From Xanthomonas cannabis pv. cannabis (GTDB taxonomy: Bacteria > Pseudomonadota > Gammaproteobacteria > Xanthomonadales > Xanthomonadaceae): a DNA stretch of 36,815 nt. A model generated the notes under the pieces. The model had not been told where the DNA came from. It made no database searches and saw only the letters and a program-made list of their open reading frames with translations. The DNA lies in contig NZ_JSZE01000010.1 of NCBI RefSeq assembly GCF_000802365.1, forward strand, positions 1 to 36,815. The letters run 5' to 3'. Numbering within the stretch: the stretch's first letter is position 1; each line of letters begins with the position of its first letter. The translations under genes were made by a program, and so were the position numbers. This document shows, one piece after another, positions 1 to 9,606 of the stretch.

Positions 1-156
1 CTGCTGTGCAGCCAACGCGTGAAACAGGTCAAGCGCGAACGCTTCCTGGGTGGTGGACAACACCGGAAACCCACCCAGCGGAATCACCACTCCGGCCGGA
101 GTGCCGGCGGCAGCGCCGCTCGTTGTGTCCCTGTCCACGCGCTGGCCCTGCATCAT
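1..156 (-). CDS. gumM: GumM, xanthan glucosyltransferase (N-terminal part, runs off the window)
   Basis: Only the first 52 codons are present; the gene continues past base 1. The visible protein starts MMQGQRVDRD and includes VVIPLGGFPVLSTT followed by EAFALDLFHALAA. This fits the N-terminus of the WecG/TagA/CpsF glycosyltransferase family (GT26), to which GumM belongs. In the known pathway GumM adds the second glucose from UDP-glucose to glucosyl-diphospho-polyprenol, making the cellobiosyl lipid on the inner membrane. Two adjacent ATG codons (156 and 153) could serve as start. The gumL stop lies four bases upstream, so translation is probably coupled. The identification rests on its place directly after gumL plus this short stretch; the catalytic region is outside the window. 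Confidence 0.85.
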   Translation of the reverse strand, partial: MMQGQRVDRDTTSGAAAGTPAGVVIPLGGFPVLSTTQEAFALDLFHALAAQQ

Positions 157-160
157 CGAA

Positions 161-955
161 TCACCAAAGGTCGTAAGGGAATGCGGCCAGCAAACCGGCC
201 TGCAGTTTTTCCAGATCGAAGCTGCCGTTGCCGCCCAGCGCCAGGCACTCTTCCACGTTGTTGCCCGAGTGCCATTGGGTGCGCCCGGTGCCGTAGTAGT
301 AATCGTCGTACTTGAAGCGATCTTCGCCGTTGCCCCAGTCCAGATACACGGCTGGAATGCCGTATGCCTCGGCCAGGATCAGGCCGTGCAACGAACTGCT
401 GACCACCAGTTCGGCGCCCAGCAGCTGGCTCATGAAGGTTGCCGGCTTGACGTTCGGAAACACCAGATGGTCCGCGTACGCGCTGTATTTTTCGACCGGC
501 TCGTTGAAATGCGGAACGATCGCAAACGGACGTTTTTCCACCGCACCGAGCGCTTCGGCCGGGAAGAACATCGGCGTCAGCAGCCCTGGGTCGCCGTAGA
601 CTTCCGGCACCGCGATGCCACGGTCCAGCAGGAACTGGCGCGTCTTGGGCCCGCGCACCGCACGCACATCGAGCGTGCTGAAGGTATTGCGCTCGGCAGG
701 AATCTTGCCGTTGATCCCGCTGCCCCAGACGGTATCGCCGTCCTTGGCAAAATGCAGCACCGACCCGATCGCGATGAGCTTCTTGCTGAGATCACGCTTT
801 TCGATCAGCGTCTTGTCCTGCAGCGAAAGCACGCAGGACACGATCACCTTAGACAGGTGGTCCCCCATGTTGACGCCAGCGTTTTTCGGCTGCCACCAGA
901 ACAATGCACGACGTTCTGCATGTTCTATCCATTTCTGCAGCAAAGCGTTGGCCAT
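161..955 (-). CDS. gumL: GumL, xanthan ketal pyruvate transferase
   Basis: 264 residues, starting MANALLQKWIEHAERRALFW. GumL transfers pyruvate from phosphoenolpyruvate as a 4,6-ketal onto the terminal beta-mannose of the lipid-linked xanthan repeat unit. The protein has the polysaccharide pyruvyltransferase pattern: an early NAGVNMGDHLSK segment, then a central KTRQFLLDRGIAVPEVYGDP segment. Near the end comes LVVSSSLHGLILAEAYGIPA, the conserved SSLHG loop of the family. No signal peptide or membrane segment is seen, in keeping with a cytoplasmic enzyme. It lies 42 bases after gumK and 4 before gumM, in the gum operon. Length and order match known gum clusters. Confidence 0.95.
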   Translation of the reverse strand: MANALLQKWIEHAERRALFWWQPKNAGVNMGDHLSKVIVSCVLSLQDKTLIEKRDLSKKLIAIGSVLHFAKDGDTVWGSGINGKIPAERNTFSTLDVRAVRGPKTRQFLLDRGIAVPEVYGDPGLLTPMFFPAEALGAVEKRPFAIVPHFNEPVEKYSAYADHLVFPNVKPATFMSQLLGAELVVSSSLHGLILAEAYGIPAVYLDWGNGEDRFKYDDYYYGTGRTQWHSGNNVEECLALGGNGSFDLEKLQAGLLAAFPYDLW

Positions 956-997
956 GACAAAGGGTCTCCTGAACTCGAACGGGTGAGGTGCGCCGCA

Positions 998-2200
998 TCA
1001 ATGCGAGAGCGCGGCCTCCGAGGATGCACGCGCGGCTGCGCCGGTGTGCTGCGGATACAAGCGGGTTTCCGGGTACGCGGCCGGGTCCAGCACGCGATCG
1101 GTGGTGTCAGACCAGTTCAGGCACTGACGGTAACGCACGTGCGGCGCTTCCAGCGCCTGACTGATTGCGGAAACGATCGACTCGGCATTGCCCGGCGTAT
1201 AGCCGAAGCGGGACTGCTGATACGGCCCGACAACCGCATTCGGGCAGACCGCCGGCAAACCGAAGAAGTCGTACTGCAGCAGCTTCATCGAGCTGTCGGC
1301 CAAATACACTGGCACCTGTTCCGAGGCGTAGGGCGCGATGCCGAACCGCGCATGCTTGATGTAGCCAATCGTCTCGACGTGCTTCATTTCACCATAAACG
1401 ACGACGTTATCGCCATAGCCGGGATGCCGCCCCATGCCCGAACCGATCACGTGGAAGGTGACCTGCGGGAATGCCTTGCTGGCCACCACGAAAAATTCAG
1501 GGTCGAACAACATCGACCCGACCGCCACGGCATGGATGCCCTCCCCGTACGGCGATGGGTCGCCCAACTGATCCAGGTTGTGATCCACACCGTGCCCGAC
1601 GTGATAGACGTTGTCGCGGCTGGCGATCTCCTCGGCCATGGCCGGCGACACCAGCGCGATCACATCCAGCGTCGGTGCGACGCGGTCGAACTCGCGCTCG
1701 ATGTAGGAGGCCACGTTGATCGTGCTCAGGCCGTCGGATGCGCGATACACCAGCTTGGCCGCCGTGTTGATGCGCTTGGCAAGCTCGATGAAGGCCACCG
1801 CAATTCCGCTTTCGAACACGATGACGTCGGCCTCGCGCATCCAGTCCAGCAGCTGACGCGGCGGATGCGCGGCATACCAGCGGAACATCGCATCTTCCGC
1901 GGCACGCAGCCACGCCCGCCGGGTATTGAACGGGTGCACCGTCGTGCGCCACAGATAGCACTCGACCCCCTTGTGCGACACCACAGTGTTGGCGGTGTCG
2001 TCCAGCGGCAGGCGCATGTCGCCCTTCATCCGCGACAGGCGGCTGTAACGCAGCGAAAAGAACCGCGTCGTGCCGCGCTGCGCCAGCTGGTCGGTGATGA
2101 AGTGGATGTTGGCGCGGCGCGGGGTGCGGTAATCGTGGGCGGACAAGACCAGATAGCAAGGCCGGCGAATGCCGGCAGCGGCGGCGGGTGTAGCGCTCAT
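998..2200 (-). CDS. gumK: GumK, xanthan beta-glucuronosyltransferase (GT70)
   Basis: 400 residues, the usual length. GumK transfers glucuronic acid from UDP-GlcA to the mannose of the Man-Glc-Glc lipid intermediate at the inner face of the inner membrane. It is a GT-B fold enzyme. The N-domain carries the segment [14 protein letters not shown]; its Asp (residue 156 here) is likely the catalytic aspartate reported as Asp157. The C-domain carries [20 protein letters not shown], the conserved nucleotide-binding region. There is no transmembrane helix; the family binds the membrane peripherally. The gene follows gumJ after a 64-base gap, one of the wider gaps in the operon. A weak internal promoter before gumK has been described in X. 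campestris; I cannot define one confidently here. Confidence 0.95.
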   Translation of the reverse strand: MSATPAAAAGIRRPCYLVLSAHDYRTPRRANIHFITDQLAQRGTTRFFSLRYSRLSRMKGDMRLPLDDTANTVVSHKGVECYLWRTTVHPFNTRRAWLRAAEDAMFRWYAAHPPRQLLDWMREADVIVFESGIAVAFIELAKRINTAAKLVYRASDGLSTINVASYIEREFDRVAPTLDVIALVSPAMAEEIASRDNVYHVGHGVDHNLDQLGDPSPYGEGIHAVAVGSMLFDPEFFVVASKAFPQVTFHVIGSGMGRHPGYGDNVVVYGEMKHVETIGYIKHARFGIAPYASEQVPVYLADSSMKLLQYDFFGLPAVCPNAVVGPYQQSRFGYTPGNAESIVSAISQALEAPHVRYRQCLNWSDTTDRVLDPAAYPETRLYPQHTGAAARASSEAALSH

Positions 2201-2264
2201 GGGCCGTGTCCTATGAATGAGTGGGGAAAAGCATGACCGAGCGCGGGCGAAGACGATGTCGATC

Positions 2265-3779
2265 TCATCGACGTGCCTTGGCCTGCGTCAGCAACTTGCG
2301 GATATTGACGATGGAGATCACATCGCGACGGAATGCCGGCCAGATGCCAAGCATCAGCAGGCACACTGCGGCCATCACGGCTGCGCCGACTGCCAGTTGC
2401 TCCCACAGCGGGCCACCGACCGTCACCGATGCGTAGTAGGCGCTGGCACCGGCGATGCCGTATGCCGCCATTGCGCGTACCGCATTGGTGAACAACGCAG
2501 CGACCGGCGTATCGGAGATCCTGCCGACCCAGATCAATGAAAGCGGCCAGGTCACCAGCAGACCGAACGAATACCCGATCGCCACGCCCATCGCACCCCA
2601 GCGCGAGCCGACGAAGATGCAGGCGATCAACACGATGCGGCTGACCAGCGAGTACACCAGTTGTTGCCGCATCAATCCCCTGGCCAGGAACACCCAGTAC
2701 GTGGCGTAGGACGCGGTCTGGAAGATGCCGCCGAGCGCGAGCACCTGGAACAGCGGCACTGCCTCGCGCCACTGCTCGCCCAGCACCAGCACGATCAGCG
2801 GCATCGCCAGCGCACAGGCGAACGAAAACAGCGCCACGATCAGATGCACCATCACCGTCTGCCCGCGCAGCAGGAACGCGCTGAAACGTTCGCGGTCGTC
2901 CTGCAACTGCGACAGCACCGGCAACGCCACGCTGGTGGCCGGCGCATTGATCTGGTTCAACGGCATCATCAACAGCTGGAACGCGCGGTTGTACAAACCC
3001 AGCGCGTCCGGGCCGGTGCGCCAGCCGATGATCACCTGGCCCACGTTGCGGCTGGCGTATCCCAGCAGCTGCGCCGCCATCAGGTTCCAGCCGAAGCTCA
3101 TGAAGTCGCGCATCGGCGCGCTGCGCTGATAGCCGCCAGGCAACCAGCGCGCGCAGCTCGCGGCAATGACGAGGTTCACCACCGCCTGCACCACCTGCTG
3201 CACCACCAGCGCCCAGTAACCCCAACCCAGCAACGCGGCAGCCACCGCAGCCAGCAGGCCCAGCACTTGCGACCCCACATCGCTCAGCGCCACCTGCCCG
3301 AAGCGCAGCCCGCGGCTCAGGTGCGCGCGGTATTGGGTGGTCATGCCGTTGATCAAAAACGTCACCGCCAGCGCCTGGGAGATGGTGACCAGCGCCGGCT
3401 CCTTGTAGAAGTTGGCGATCAGGTGCGCCGAGGCGAACACCAGCACCGACAACGTCAACCCGATGCCGCTGTTGATCCAGAACAGGTTGTCGCGTTGCTC
3501 GCGGCTGACGTGCTTGGCCTGAACCGCGGCGGCCGACAGGCCGAAGTCGCGCAGGATTTCCGCCGCACCGACGATGGCGGTCACCATCGCCATCAGGCCG
3601 TAGTCGTATGGGGTCAGCAGGCGCGCCAGCAGGATGATGCCGCCGAATTGCACGACCATCTTGGCCGACTGGCCCAGCATGGTCACCGCCGCTCCGCCCG
3701 CGGCACGCGAGCCGAGGCTGCGCTGCGGCGCCGTTGGCGGTGTGGGAGACGATGACATCGAGGGAGGGTCTGCGGTCAC
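2265..3779 (-). CDS. gumJ: GumJ, Wzx-type xanthan repeat-unit flippase
   Basis: 504 residues if translation starts at the GTG at 3779, or 497 from the ATG at 3758 ([12 protein letters not shown]), the start commonly given in published clusters. I list the GTG because it overlaps the gumI stop (GTGA) and has GGAGAA about eight bases upstream, while the ATG has no clear ribosome binding site. The protein is a polytopic membrane protein of the polysaccharide transporter (PST/MOP) family, with many hydrophobic helices from about residue 30 to the C-terminus. An early motif [13 protein letters not shown] is typical of Wzx/RfbX-like flippases. Its role is to move the finished pentasaccharide-PP-polyprenol across the inner membrane for polymerization by GumE. 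Confidence 0.93.
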   Translation of the reverse strand: MTADPPSMSSSPTPPTAPQRSLGSRAAGGAAVTMLGQSAKMVVQFGGIILLARLLTPYDYGLMAMVTAIVGAAEILRDFGLSAAAVQAKHVSREQRDNLFWINSGIGLTLSVLVFASAHLIANFYKEPALVTISQALAVTFLINGMTTQYRAHLSRGLRFGQVALSDVGSQVLGLLAAVAAALLGWGYWALVVQQVVQAVVNLVIAASCARWLPGGYQRSAPMRDFMSFGWNLMAAQLLGYASRNVGQVIIGWRTGPDALGLYNRAFQLLMMPLNQINAPATSVALPVLSQLQDDRERFSAFLLRGQTVMVHLIVALFSFACALAMPLIVLVLGEQWREAVPLFQVLALGGIFQTASYATYWVFLARGLMRQQLVYSLVSRIVLIACIFVGSRWGAMGVAIGYSFGLLVTWPLSLIWVGRISDTPVAALFTNAVRAMAAYGIAGASAYYASVTVGGPLWEQLAVGAAVMAAVCLLMLGIWPAFRRDVISIVNIRKLLTQAKARR

Positions 3780-4825
3780 AGCGCGGCTTCTCCGTCCTGG
3801 CCCAGCGCTTCCAGGTAGGTGCGGTAATGCAGCTGACCGATGCGCGGCCAGTCGCGTTGCGACAGATCCGGGGCCGGCCCGCGCGGCGCGGCGCGCACCG
3901 TGTCCAACATGCCCGTCAGCAAGGCCGCATCGAACTCACCCTCATACAGGAATACCCAGCCCGGGCCCACTTCCTCGGCGATGGCCGCGTTGGATTCACT
4001 CCATGGCGCCAATACCGGCCGCGCCAGCGACAAGGCCAGCAGCAATGTTCCGGAGTTATGCATCTGCCGATACGGCAACACCACCAGCTCGGCCTCGCTC
4101 ACTTCGCGTGCCAGCACCGGCTCTTCGACATAGGCCAGCAATGCGCTGATGCGCGGATCCTGCGCGCAGGCGTCTTCCACCAGCGTACGCATCTGCGGCG
4201 TGGCGGGGTTACCGACAATGCGCAGATTCAGGCGCGGGTCGCCGACATCGCGCATCACCTCCAGCAGCGTTTCCACCCCCTTGTACGGGCGGATCAGGCC
4301 GAAATGCAGCAGCCGCCCCGGCACCGTGGTGCCCTGCGGCATCGTCGCGAACCAGTCGCGGTAATGGCCGTGCAGGATGGTGTCGGTGAACGGCGGACGT
4401 GGCGGCGTGGTCGCATTGATGCGGATCCAGCGGCGCGTCAGGCGGTCGATCCAGCGCAACAGGCTGCGCTCGCGCCAGCCACGGTCTTCGTGTGGCGCCA
4501 GATTGTGCAGGGTGCGCACGACCGGCGTGCCGGTGACCTGCAACCTGAGCAACAACAACGCCGCACACACCTGCTTGGCCAGGGTGCCGGCAGCACTGGG
4601 ATGGCGCAGCAGGTATTCGGGCCAATGCAGATGCAGCACGTCGTAGCGCGACAACAAGGCATCGCGCATCGAGAAGAAGCGCGGCTGCACCGCATCGGGC
4701 AGCGCGTCATAGAGCTGGGTCAGATACGGATTGGTGCTGGCGTTGGGCCTTTCGGTGGAGAACAACACCGTGACCTGCGGCTGGGCCGCTGCACGGGTCA
4801 GCGATGCAGATGCGTGCGCGCTCAT
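3776..4825 (-). CDS. gumI: GumI, xanthan beta-mannosyltransferase (GT94)
   Basis: 349 residues. GumI adds the outer beta-mannose from GDP-mannose to the GlcA-Man-Glc-Glc lipid intermediate, completing the pentasaccharide. It looks like a GT-B enzyme: an N-domain with YDVLHLHWPEYLLRHP, then a linker region with RLLHFGLIRPYKGVETLLEV, the standard start of the nucleotide-sugar binding half. Near the C-terminus LARPVLAPWSESNAAIAEEV occupies the donor-site position. There is no signal peptide. The start overlaps the gumH stop as ATGA (4822-4825) and the stop overlaps the GTG of gumJ, so H, I and J are probably translationally coupled. Gene order and length match known gum clusters. Confidence 0.93.
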   Translation of the reverse strand: MSAHASASLTRAAAQPQVTVLFSTERPNASTNPYLTQLYDALPDAVQPRFFSMRDALLSRYDVLHLHWPEYLLRHPSAAGTLAKQVCAALLLLRLQVTGTPVVRTLHNLAPHEDRGWRERSLLRWIDRLTRRWIRINATTPPRPPFTDTILHGHYRDWFATMPQGTTVPGRLLHFGLIRPYKGVETLLEVMRDVGDPRLNLRIVGNPATPQMRTLVEDACAQDPRISALLAYVEEPVLAREVSEAELVVLPYRQMHNSGTLLLALSLARPVLAPWSESNAAIAEEVGPGWVFLYEGEFDAALLTGMLDTVRAAPRGPAPDLSQRDWPRIGQLHYRTYLEALGQDGEAAL

Positions 4826-5964
4826 CGCCGCGTCTCCTGCGGACGCGGCGTACCCAGCGCGGCGTGGTACTCGTCCACGTAACGCCCGACCACATGCTTC
4901 CAGTCGTAGCGGCTCACATAGGCCATCGAGGCCGCACGCCGCGTGGCGAAATCGGCATCAGCGGTCAGCGCAAGCGCCTGCACCTGGTCGGCCGCCGCGT
5001 CGATCCTGTCGCGATTGACGATCACGCCCTGTCCCGACTCGGTGGCAAGCCGCACGAACGGCGGGATGTCGCTGAGGATGGGAATCAGCCCTGCGCTCAT
5101 CGCCTCGACCGCGGCAATACCGAACCCTTCATGGCGCGACAGGCAGACAAAGAACTGCGCCTGCTGCATCAGCGTGCGCAACTGCTCCTGCGAGGGCGAC
5201 ATGCTCAACTGCACCTTGTCCTGCAGACCACGCTCGGCAATGGCCTTGCGCAGGTCGGCCTCGTTCAGATCGTACTCGCGGCCGGCGATGATCAGCCGCC
5301 ACTGCGGATCGCGCTTGAGCGCAGCCTGCAGCAGCTCCAGGGTTTCGATCAACCCCTTGTTGACCGACCAGCGACCGAAATACAGCATCGTCCGGCCAGG
5401 CGTCGTCGCGCCCTGCCCTGCATATTTTTCCACGTCCACGCCGTTTTCGATCACGCGCAGGCGCGCTGGCGATACCACCTTGGCAAACAGGTCGCCATCG
5501 TTCTCGCTGGTGGCAATCACCCGCGCATACGCCAACGCCGATGCCCGGGTCAGGGTCTGGAACCAGATCTGCTTCATGCGCGATGCGTAGGCGGTGTGGA
5601 AGAACCCGCCGTGGGTGGAAACCACCATCGGCTTGCCATGGAACGGCCTGGTCAGCGCAAGGTAGTCGTAGAAAAAATCGATGCCATGCAGATGCACCAC
5701 ATCGGCAGAGCGAATCGCGCCCAGCACCGATGGTGCGAGCGGGTAACGCGACGAACCGCGATAGCCGATCCGCCGGATTGGCAGGCCCTGATAGGTTTCC
5801 TGCGGCGCAAGCTGCGCACCCGGGTCGGTAAACACGCGATCGAGTGTCACCACCTCCACCGTATCGGCACTAGTGGCCTGATGCTGGCGGGCGACATTGA
5901 GGACGACTTCCTCCATCCCCCCGATCGAGGGGTGGAATTGGCGGACGACATGCACCACTTTCAT
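4822..5964 (-). CDS. gumH: GumH, xanthan alpha-1,3-mannosyltransferase (GT4)
   Basis: 380 residues. GumH transfers the inner alpha-mannose from GDP-mannose to cellobiose-diphospho-polyprenol. The sequence is a textbook GT4 enzyme: VVRQFHPSIGGMEEVVLNVA at the N-terminus (acceptor domain with Gly-rich loop), LYFGRWSVNKGLIETLE at about 194-210, and HEGFGIAAVEAMSAG with the EX7E pair at Glu279 and Glu287. It is cytoplasmic and membrane-associated, with no transmembrane helix seen. It lies 68 bases after gumG, and its stop overlaps the gumI start. Nothing appears truncated or altered. Confidence 0.95.
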   Translation of the reverse strand: MKVVHVVRQFHPSIGGMEEVVLNVARQHQATSADTVEVVTLDRVFTDPGAQLAPQETYQGLPIRRIGYRGSSRYPLAPSVLGAIRSADVVHLHGIDFFYDYLALTRPFHGKPMVVSTHGGFFHTAYASRMKQIWFQTLTRASALAYARVIATSENDGDLFAKVVSPARLRVIENGVDVEKYAGQGATTPGRTMLYFGRWSVNKGLIETLELLQAALKRDPQWRLIIAGREYDLNEADLRKAIAERGLQDKVQLSMSPSQEQLRTLMQQAQFFVCLSRHEGFGIAAVEAMSAGLIPILSDIPPFVRLATESGQGVIVNRDRIDAAADQVQALALTADADFATRRAASMAYVSRYDWKHVVGRYVDEYHAALGTPRPQETRR

Positions 5965-6032
5965 TTACGCCAATCTCCTGTGCCGGCGACGCGCACGCAG
6001 GTGCTGCGACGACGGTCGATTCTGAAAACGCA

Positions 6033-7121
6033 TCATTGACGCTTCAACCCCAACATCCATGGCGCACTACGCACCAGCACCGTGCGCATCGGCACAGCGC
6101 AGGCGATCGCGAACGCACTCAACGCCATCGCCCAGGCCGGCGTACCGATCAGGCTGCGATCCATCACGCCGGTGCGGACCATCACACTGGTGATCACCAG
6201 AAACACCAAGGTGTGCGTGCACAGGATCAGCAGTGTATTGGTACCGATCCATTGCACCCACCGCCAGTTGCGAACGAAGTAGGCCACGCACAAGGTCATC
6301 GCGGTTCCCAGCAGGCTGACCAGCACGAACAGCGCGGCCGAATGCCCGAACTGCAGGTTGTTGACGTCCACCTGCCCGTTCCACCCGGCCAGCAGTCCCC
6401 AGGCCGCCGCCACGCACGGCAAGGCCACCGCCCAGGCCCCTGCACCGAAGCCGCGCAACTGCTCGGCAAAGCGCGACAGCCAGCCGCCGATGGCAATGAA
6501 GAACAAGGCAATCGGCAACACGTCCAACGCGAGCGGCAGCCGCAGCTGCAGCGCGGGAAACCATCGCGCCCATGCCAGCGCCAGCGGCAAACTCATCGCC
6601 ACCACCACGCCCGTACTCAGGCGCGCGCGCAATGCAATGTAGGCCAATGTCGTGACAAACAGTGCCGGCAGGAACCACAACGCCGGCAGCACGTACAGAC
6701 GCGTGCCATTGGCCCAGAGCACACCGGTCAACGGATCCCACCACGCACGTGCGCCCGGCTGCTGGAAGGCGTGATTGAGCACCGCCATCAACAGCCACAC
6801 ACCGTAGGCCACCAGGAAAAAAGCCAGATACGGAACCAGGAGCGTGCGCGCCAGCTTGGCCGCTGTCGCTGCGTTCAACGTACGCCGCCCGAATCGTTCG
6901 CCCACCCATCCGGAGAGCACGAAAAACAGCGGCACATGAAAACTGTAGGCAAACAGTTTGTACGCGGGCGGCATGCCGCTGGCATGCCCAAGCACCACCA
7001 GTACGATGGCCAGGGCCTTTGCCGCATCGATCTGCCAGTCGCGGGTCGCCGCAGCCACCGGCCGCACGACCAGGCCTGCCGTGCCGCGTCCCACCTCGGG
7101 CAAGTACGGAGCCGTGGTCAT
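6033..7121 (-). CDS. gumG: GumG, xanthan acetyltransferase (acyltransferase 3 family)
   Basis: 362 residues. An integral inner-membrane acyltransferase of the OafA/acyltransferase-3 family, which in Xanthomonas acetylates the external beta-mannose of the xanthan side chain. Visible features are the family N-terminus, ending its first helix with LAIVLVVLGHASGMPPAYKL (conserved His), then SFHVPLFFVLSGWVGERFGR, followed by about ten hydrophobic helices to the C-terminus. It closely resembles its neighbour gumF through the whole length, including QFGHSAALF near residue 260 and LILCTHTLVFLVITS near 300, so the pair arose by tandem duplication. It starts 13 bases after the gumF stop, in the same operon. 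Confidence 0.93.
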   Translation of the reverse strand: MTTAPYLPEVGRGTAGLVVRPVAAATRDWQIDAAKALAIVLVVLGHASGMPPAYKLFAYSFHVPLFFVLSGWVGERFGRRTLNAATAAKLARTLLVPYLAFFLVAYGVWLLMAVLNHAFQQPGARAWWDPLTGVLWANGTRLYVLPALWFLPALFVTTLAYIALRARLSTGVVVAMSLPLALAWARWFPALQLRLPLALDVLPIALFFIAIGGWLSRFAEQLRGFGAGAWAVALPCVAAAWGLLAGWNGQVDVNNLQFGHSAALFVLVSLLGTAMTLCVAYFVRNWRWVQWIGTNTLLILCTHTLVFLVITSVMVRTGVMDRSLIGTPAWAMALSAFAIACAVPMRTVLVRSAPWMLGLKRQ

Positions 7122-7134
7122 GCCGCAGCGCCGC

Positions 7135-8226
7135 TCATGCCGTCACCGTGCGCGCACCCAACGCCCAGGGAGCAAACCGCATCAGCACCCAGCGCATCGG
7201 CACGCATGCCACCAGCGCAAAGACCGTGACGAACACCGCCCAACCCAGCCCGGGACGCGCCGAGCCGAATCCACCAGCGACTGCGGCAACGCCGGACAAG
7301 ACGAAGAACACCAACATGTGCGTGCACAGGACCAGCAAGGTGTTGCGGCCGATCCACTGTACCCACGCCCAGCCCTGCACCAACCGCGCCGCGCAGATCA
7401 CCATCAGCGAGCCCAGTACCGCACTGAGCAGGAACAGCGCATGCTCGCGCCCGAACTGCAGCATGTTCACGTCGATGCGTCCATTGCGCTGGGCCAACCA
7501 CGCGACCGCGAATGCCAGCACCACGGTCACCAATGCACTGATCGGCAGCGACGTCGGCAACCGCGGCGACAGGTGAATCAACAACGCACCCAGCGCGTAG
7601 AAACACAACGACACCGGTAGCACATCGAGGCCGAAGAAAAGCCGTACGCCCTGTCCCGGAAACCAGTTCATCCAGATCCAGGCCAGCACCAGCGACGCCA
7701 GCGTAATGACCAGCGGGGGCAGCACGTGGCGCAGCAGGATGTAGGCAATCACGGTCACCAGCATCACCGGCAAAAACCACAGTGGCGGTTGTACGTACAG
7801 GTCCGGGCCGATCCCGGTGAACAACGACACGATCGGCTCCCACCACGGATGGCTTCCCCACCGCGCCGCCTTCTCGCCGATATTGCGGGTCAACAACCAG
7901 TACGCATAACCCAACAGATAGAACGTCACGTAGGGCAGCAGCAGGCTGCGGGCATGCCTGCCCAACGACCGCCGGTCCAACCCCGTGGTGCGGGACGCAT
8001 AGCCAACCGCCAGCCACCCCGACACCATGAAAAACAGCGGCACGTGAAAGCTGTAGGCGAACAGGGTCATGCCGTGCGGCACACCCTTGGCATGGCAGAA
8101 CACCACCAGCAGGATCGCGATCGCCTTGGCCGCATCGATCCGCTGATCGCGCGGGCGACCCGCTGTCGTGATCCGGTCGCCAGCGGCAGGCGTGACCGGC
8201 GACGTGGCTACCGCGGCAGCGCTCAT
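7135..8226 (-). CDS. gumF: GumF, xanthan acetyltransferase (acyltransferase 3 family)
   Basis: 363 residues. Paralogue of GumG; in Xanthomonas GumF O-acetylates the internal alpha-mannose of the repeat unit. The diagnostic N-terminal pattern is present: DQRIDAAKAIAILLVVFCHA followed by SFHVPLFFMVSGWLAVGYAS. Around ten membrane helices follow. QFGREHALFLLSAVLGSLMV and LVLCTHMLVFFVLSG correspond to the matching GumG segments. The start codon overlaps the gumE stop (ATGA at 8223-8226), which suggests translational coupling. No internal stop or frameshift is seen. Confidence 0.93.
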   Translation of the reverse strand: MSAAAVATSPVTPAAGDRITTAGRPRDQRIDAAKAIAILLVVFCHAKGVPHGMTLFAYSFHVPLFFMVSGWLAVGYASRTTGLDRRSLGRHARSLLLPYVTFYLLGYAYWLLTRNIGEKAARWGSHPWWEPIVSLFTGIGPDLYVQPPLWFLPVMLVTVIAYILLRHVLPPLVITLASLVLAWIWMNWFPGQGVRLFFGLDVLPVSLCFYALGALLIHLSPRLPTSLPISALVTVVLAFAVAWLAQRNGRIDVNMLQFGREHALFLLSAVLGSLMVICAARLVQGWAWVQWIGRNTLLVLCTHMLVFFVLSGVAAVAGGFGSARPGLGWAVFVTVFALVACVPMRWVLMRFAPWALGARTVTA

Positions 8227-9524
8227 CGTGCTGCTCCCGCGGGCAATGGCAGCTGCGCGCCATCTGCCGTTGGATCATCCTTGATCGAGGTCTGGGGAGC
8301 GGCTGACGCGGACCAGGTCGGACGCATGTGCCACAGGCAGCCACAGACGAACCACCACAGCGCCGAGGTCTTGATCGAAAAGTAGCCGTTGGACACCAGC
8401 AGACTCAGCGCGAACGCAAAGATGGCCAGGTTCTTGAATAGCTGCCCTTCCTTGCTGGGCATCAGCAGCAGGAACGAATACGACAACAGGAACGCCAGCA
8501 CGCCGACAATCGACTGCGAGGCGATGAAGTAGGAAATGCCGCTGTCGAAGTAGCGATACGCCTGCGCAAAATCCAGGCCCATCCAGGACTCGAACGACAG
8601 GTTGTTCATCGAATGCACGGTGAAGAACACCCGGCCCATCGTGGTGTCCTGGTAGGCGGTGATCCCGGTCACCCAGACCAGCAGCCACGCACTCATGATC
8701 ACCAGCAGGAACACCAGAAACGCCAATCGTTGATCGAGGCGTTTCAGCAAGGGTGTCAGCAGCACCATCAACACGCAGGTGCCCGCGGCCAAGCGTCCGT
8801 CGGAAGCGACGATCATGAAGCCGATCAGTCCGACCGACAGCATCAAGGCAGCCGGACGCATCCAACGCCAGAACACCAGCACGATAGCGGTGAAGAAGCA
8901 GATGTAATTACCCATCGTCACCGGCTCGATGAACATCGAGGAGGCGCGTGGCAGGTTGGAACCCGGCAGGAAGTTACGCTCGCCCGGGCGCGTGGCGCTG
9001 ACGAACAGGTTGCTGTCCTCGTTCCAGAAGCCTTCGGCGCTCATCCCGCGCGCGTTGACGAAGAAACTCTTGGGATTGACCAGATCGCCGTAGGCGCTTG
9101 GCATGGCCAGTTCAAACGCGGCGACCAGCGAGACGATGATGGTCATGCGGATGAACAGCTTGGGCAGCGAGCCGGTGTACGCGGACCCCAGCACCACGAA
9201 GGCGAAGACCACCAGCGCGTCGCGGAAGAACTTCGGATCGATCTGCCAGTTCACCAGGAACCGTACGAACATCAGCAGCACGATCAAGCCCAGCCCGCTG
9301 ATGATCAACGCGATGCGCTTGCGGCTGAGCGAGCCCAAGCCCAGCAGGAAACAGGCCGCATACACCATGAACTCGACCGCGTAGGTGATCACCGGGCGGA
9401 CGGTGAACACATTCGCATTGATCAGGGCCAGCACCAGGTTGTAGCCGACACCGACCAGCAAGGTCAGCTCGATCAGCAGGTTGTGCCAGCGAACGCGGGT
9501 CGCCTCGCTCATTCGAATCAGCAT
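8223..9524 (-). CDS. gumE: GumE, Wzy-type xanthan polymerase
   Basis: 433 residues from the ATG at 9524 (MLIRMSEATRVRW), which has AGCAGG about seven bases upstream; an in-frame GTG at 9530 and an ATG at 9512 are alternatives. The protein is almost wholly hydrophobic, with about a dozen predicted membrane helices starting at LLIELTLLVGVGYNLVLALI, and a large periplasmic-type loop around residues 150-190 (SFFVNARGMSAEGFWNEDSN). This is the organisation of O-antigen-ligase/Wzy polymerases, which have little sequence conservation. GumE is required for polymerizing pentasaccharide units in the periplasm. It follows gumD by 82 bases and overlaps gumF by 4. Confidence 0.92.
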   Translation of the reverse strand: MLIRMSEATRVRWHNLLIELTLLVGVGYNLVLALINANVFTVRPVITYAVEFMVYAACFLLGLGSLSRKRIALIISGLGLIVLLMFVRFLVNWQIDPKFFRDALVVFAFVVLGSAYTGSLPKLFIRMTIIVSLVAAFELAMPSAYGDLVNPKSFFVNARGMSAEGFWNEDSNLFVSATRPGERNFLPGSNLPRASSMFIEPVTMGNYICFFTAIVLVFWRWMRPAALMLSVGLIGFMIVASDGRLAAGTCVLMVLLTPLLKRLDQRLAFLVFLLVIMSAWLLVWVTGITAYQDTTMGRVFFTVHSMNNLSFESWMGLDFAQAYRYFDSGISYFIASQSIVGVLAFLLSYSFLLLMPSKEGQLFKNLAIFAFALSLLVSNGYFSIKTSALWWFVCGCLWHMRPTWSASAAPQTSIKDDPTADGAQLPLPAGAAR

Positions 9525-9606
9525 GCACACGCCTGCTTGAAAGGAGCGGCTGCAGTGCAGCCGCCCGCGGCGCCGGACGCGCCCGCTCGCACGCTCCCCG
9601 CCTTCA

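Noticed and set aside
50-2236. 728-codon open frame on the plus strand opposite gumM-gumL-gumK
   Set aside because: It is antisense to three well-identified genes, crosses their junctions, is rich in Arg, His and Gln as expected of a shadow frame in high-GC DNA, and shows no domain.
4804-6039. 411-codon plus-strand frame opposite gumH and similar long frames at 2,661-3,755, 6,036-7,229 and 11,302-12,735
   Set aside because: All mirror known gum genes in the complementary frame; composition and lack of motifs or ribosome binding sites mark them as shadows.
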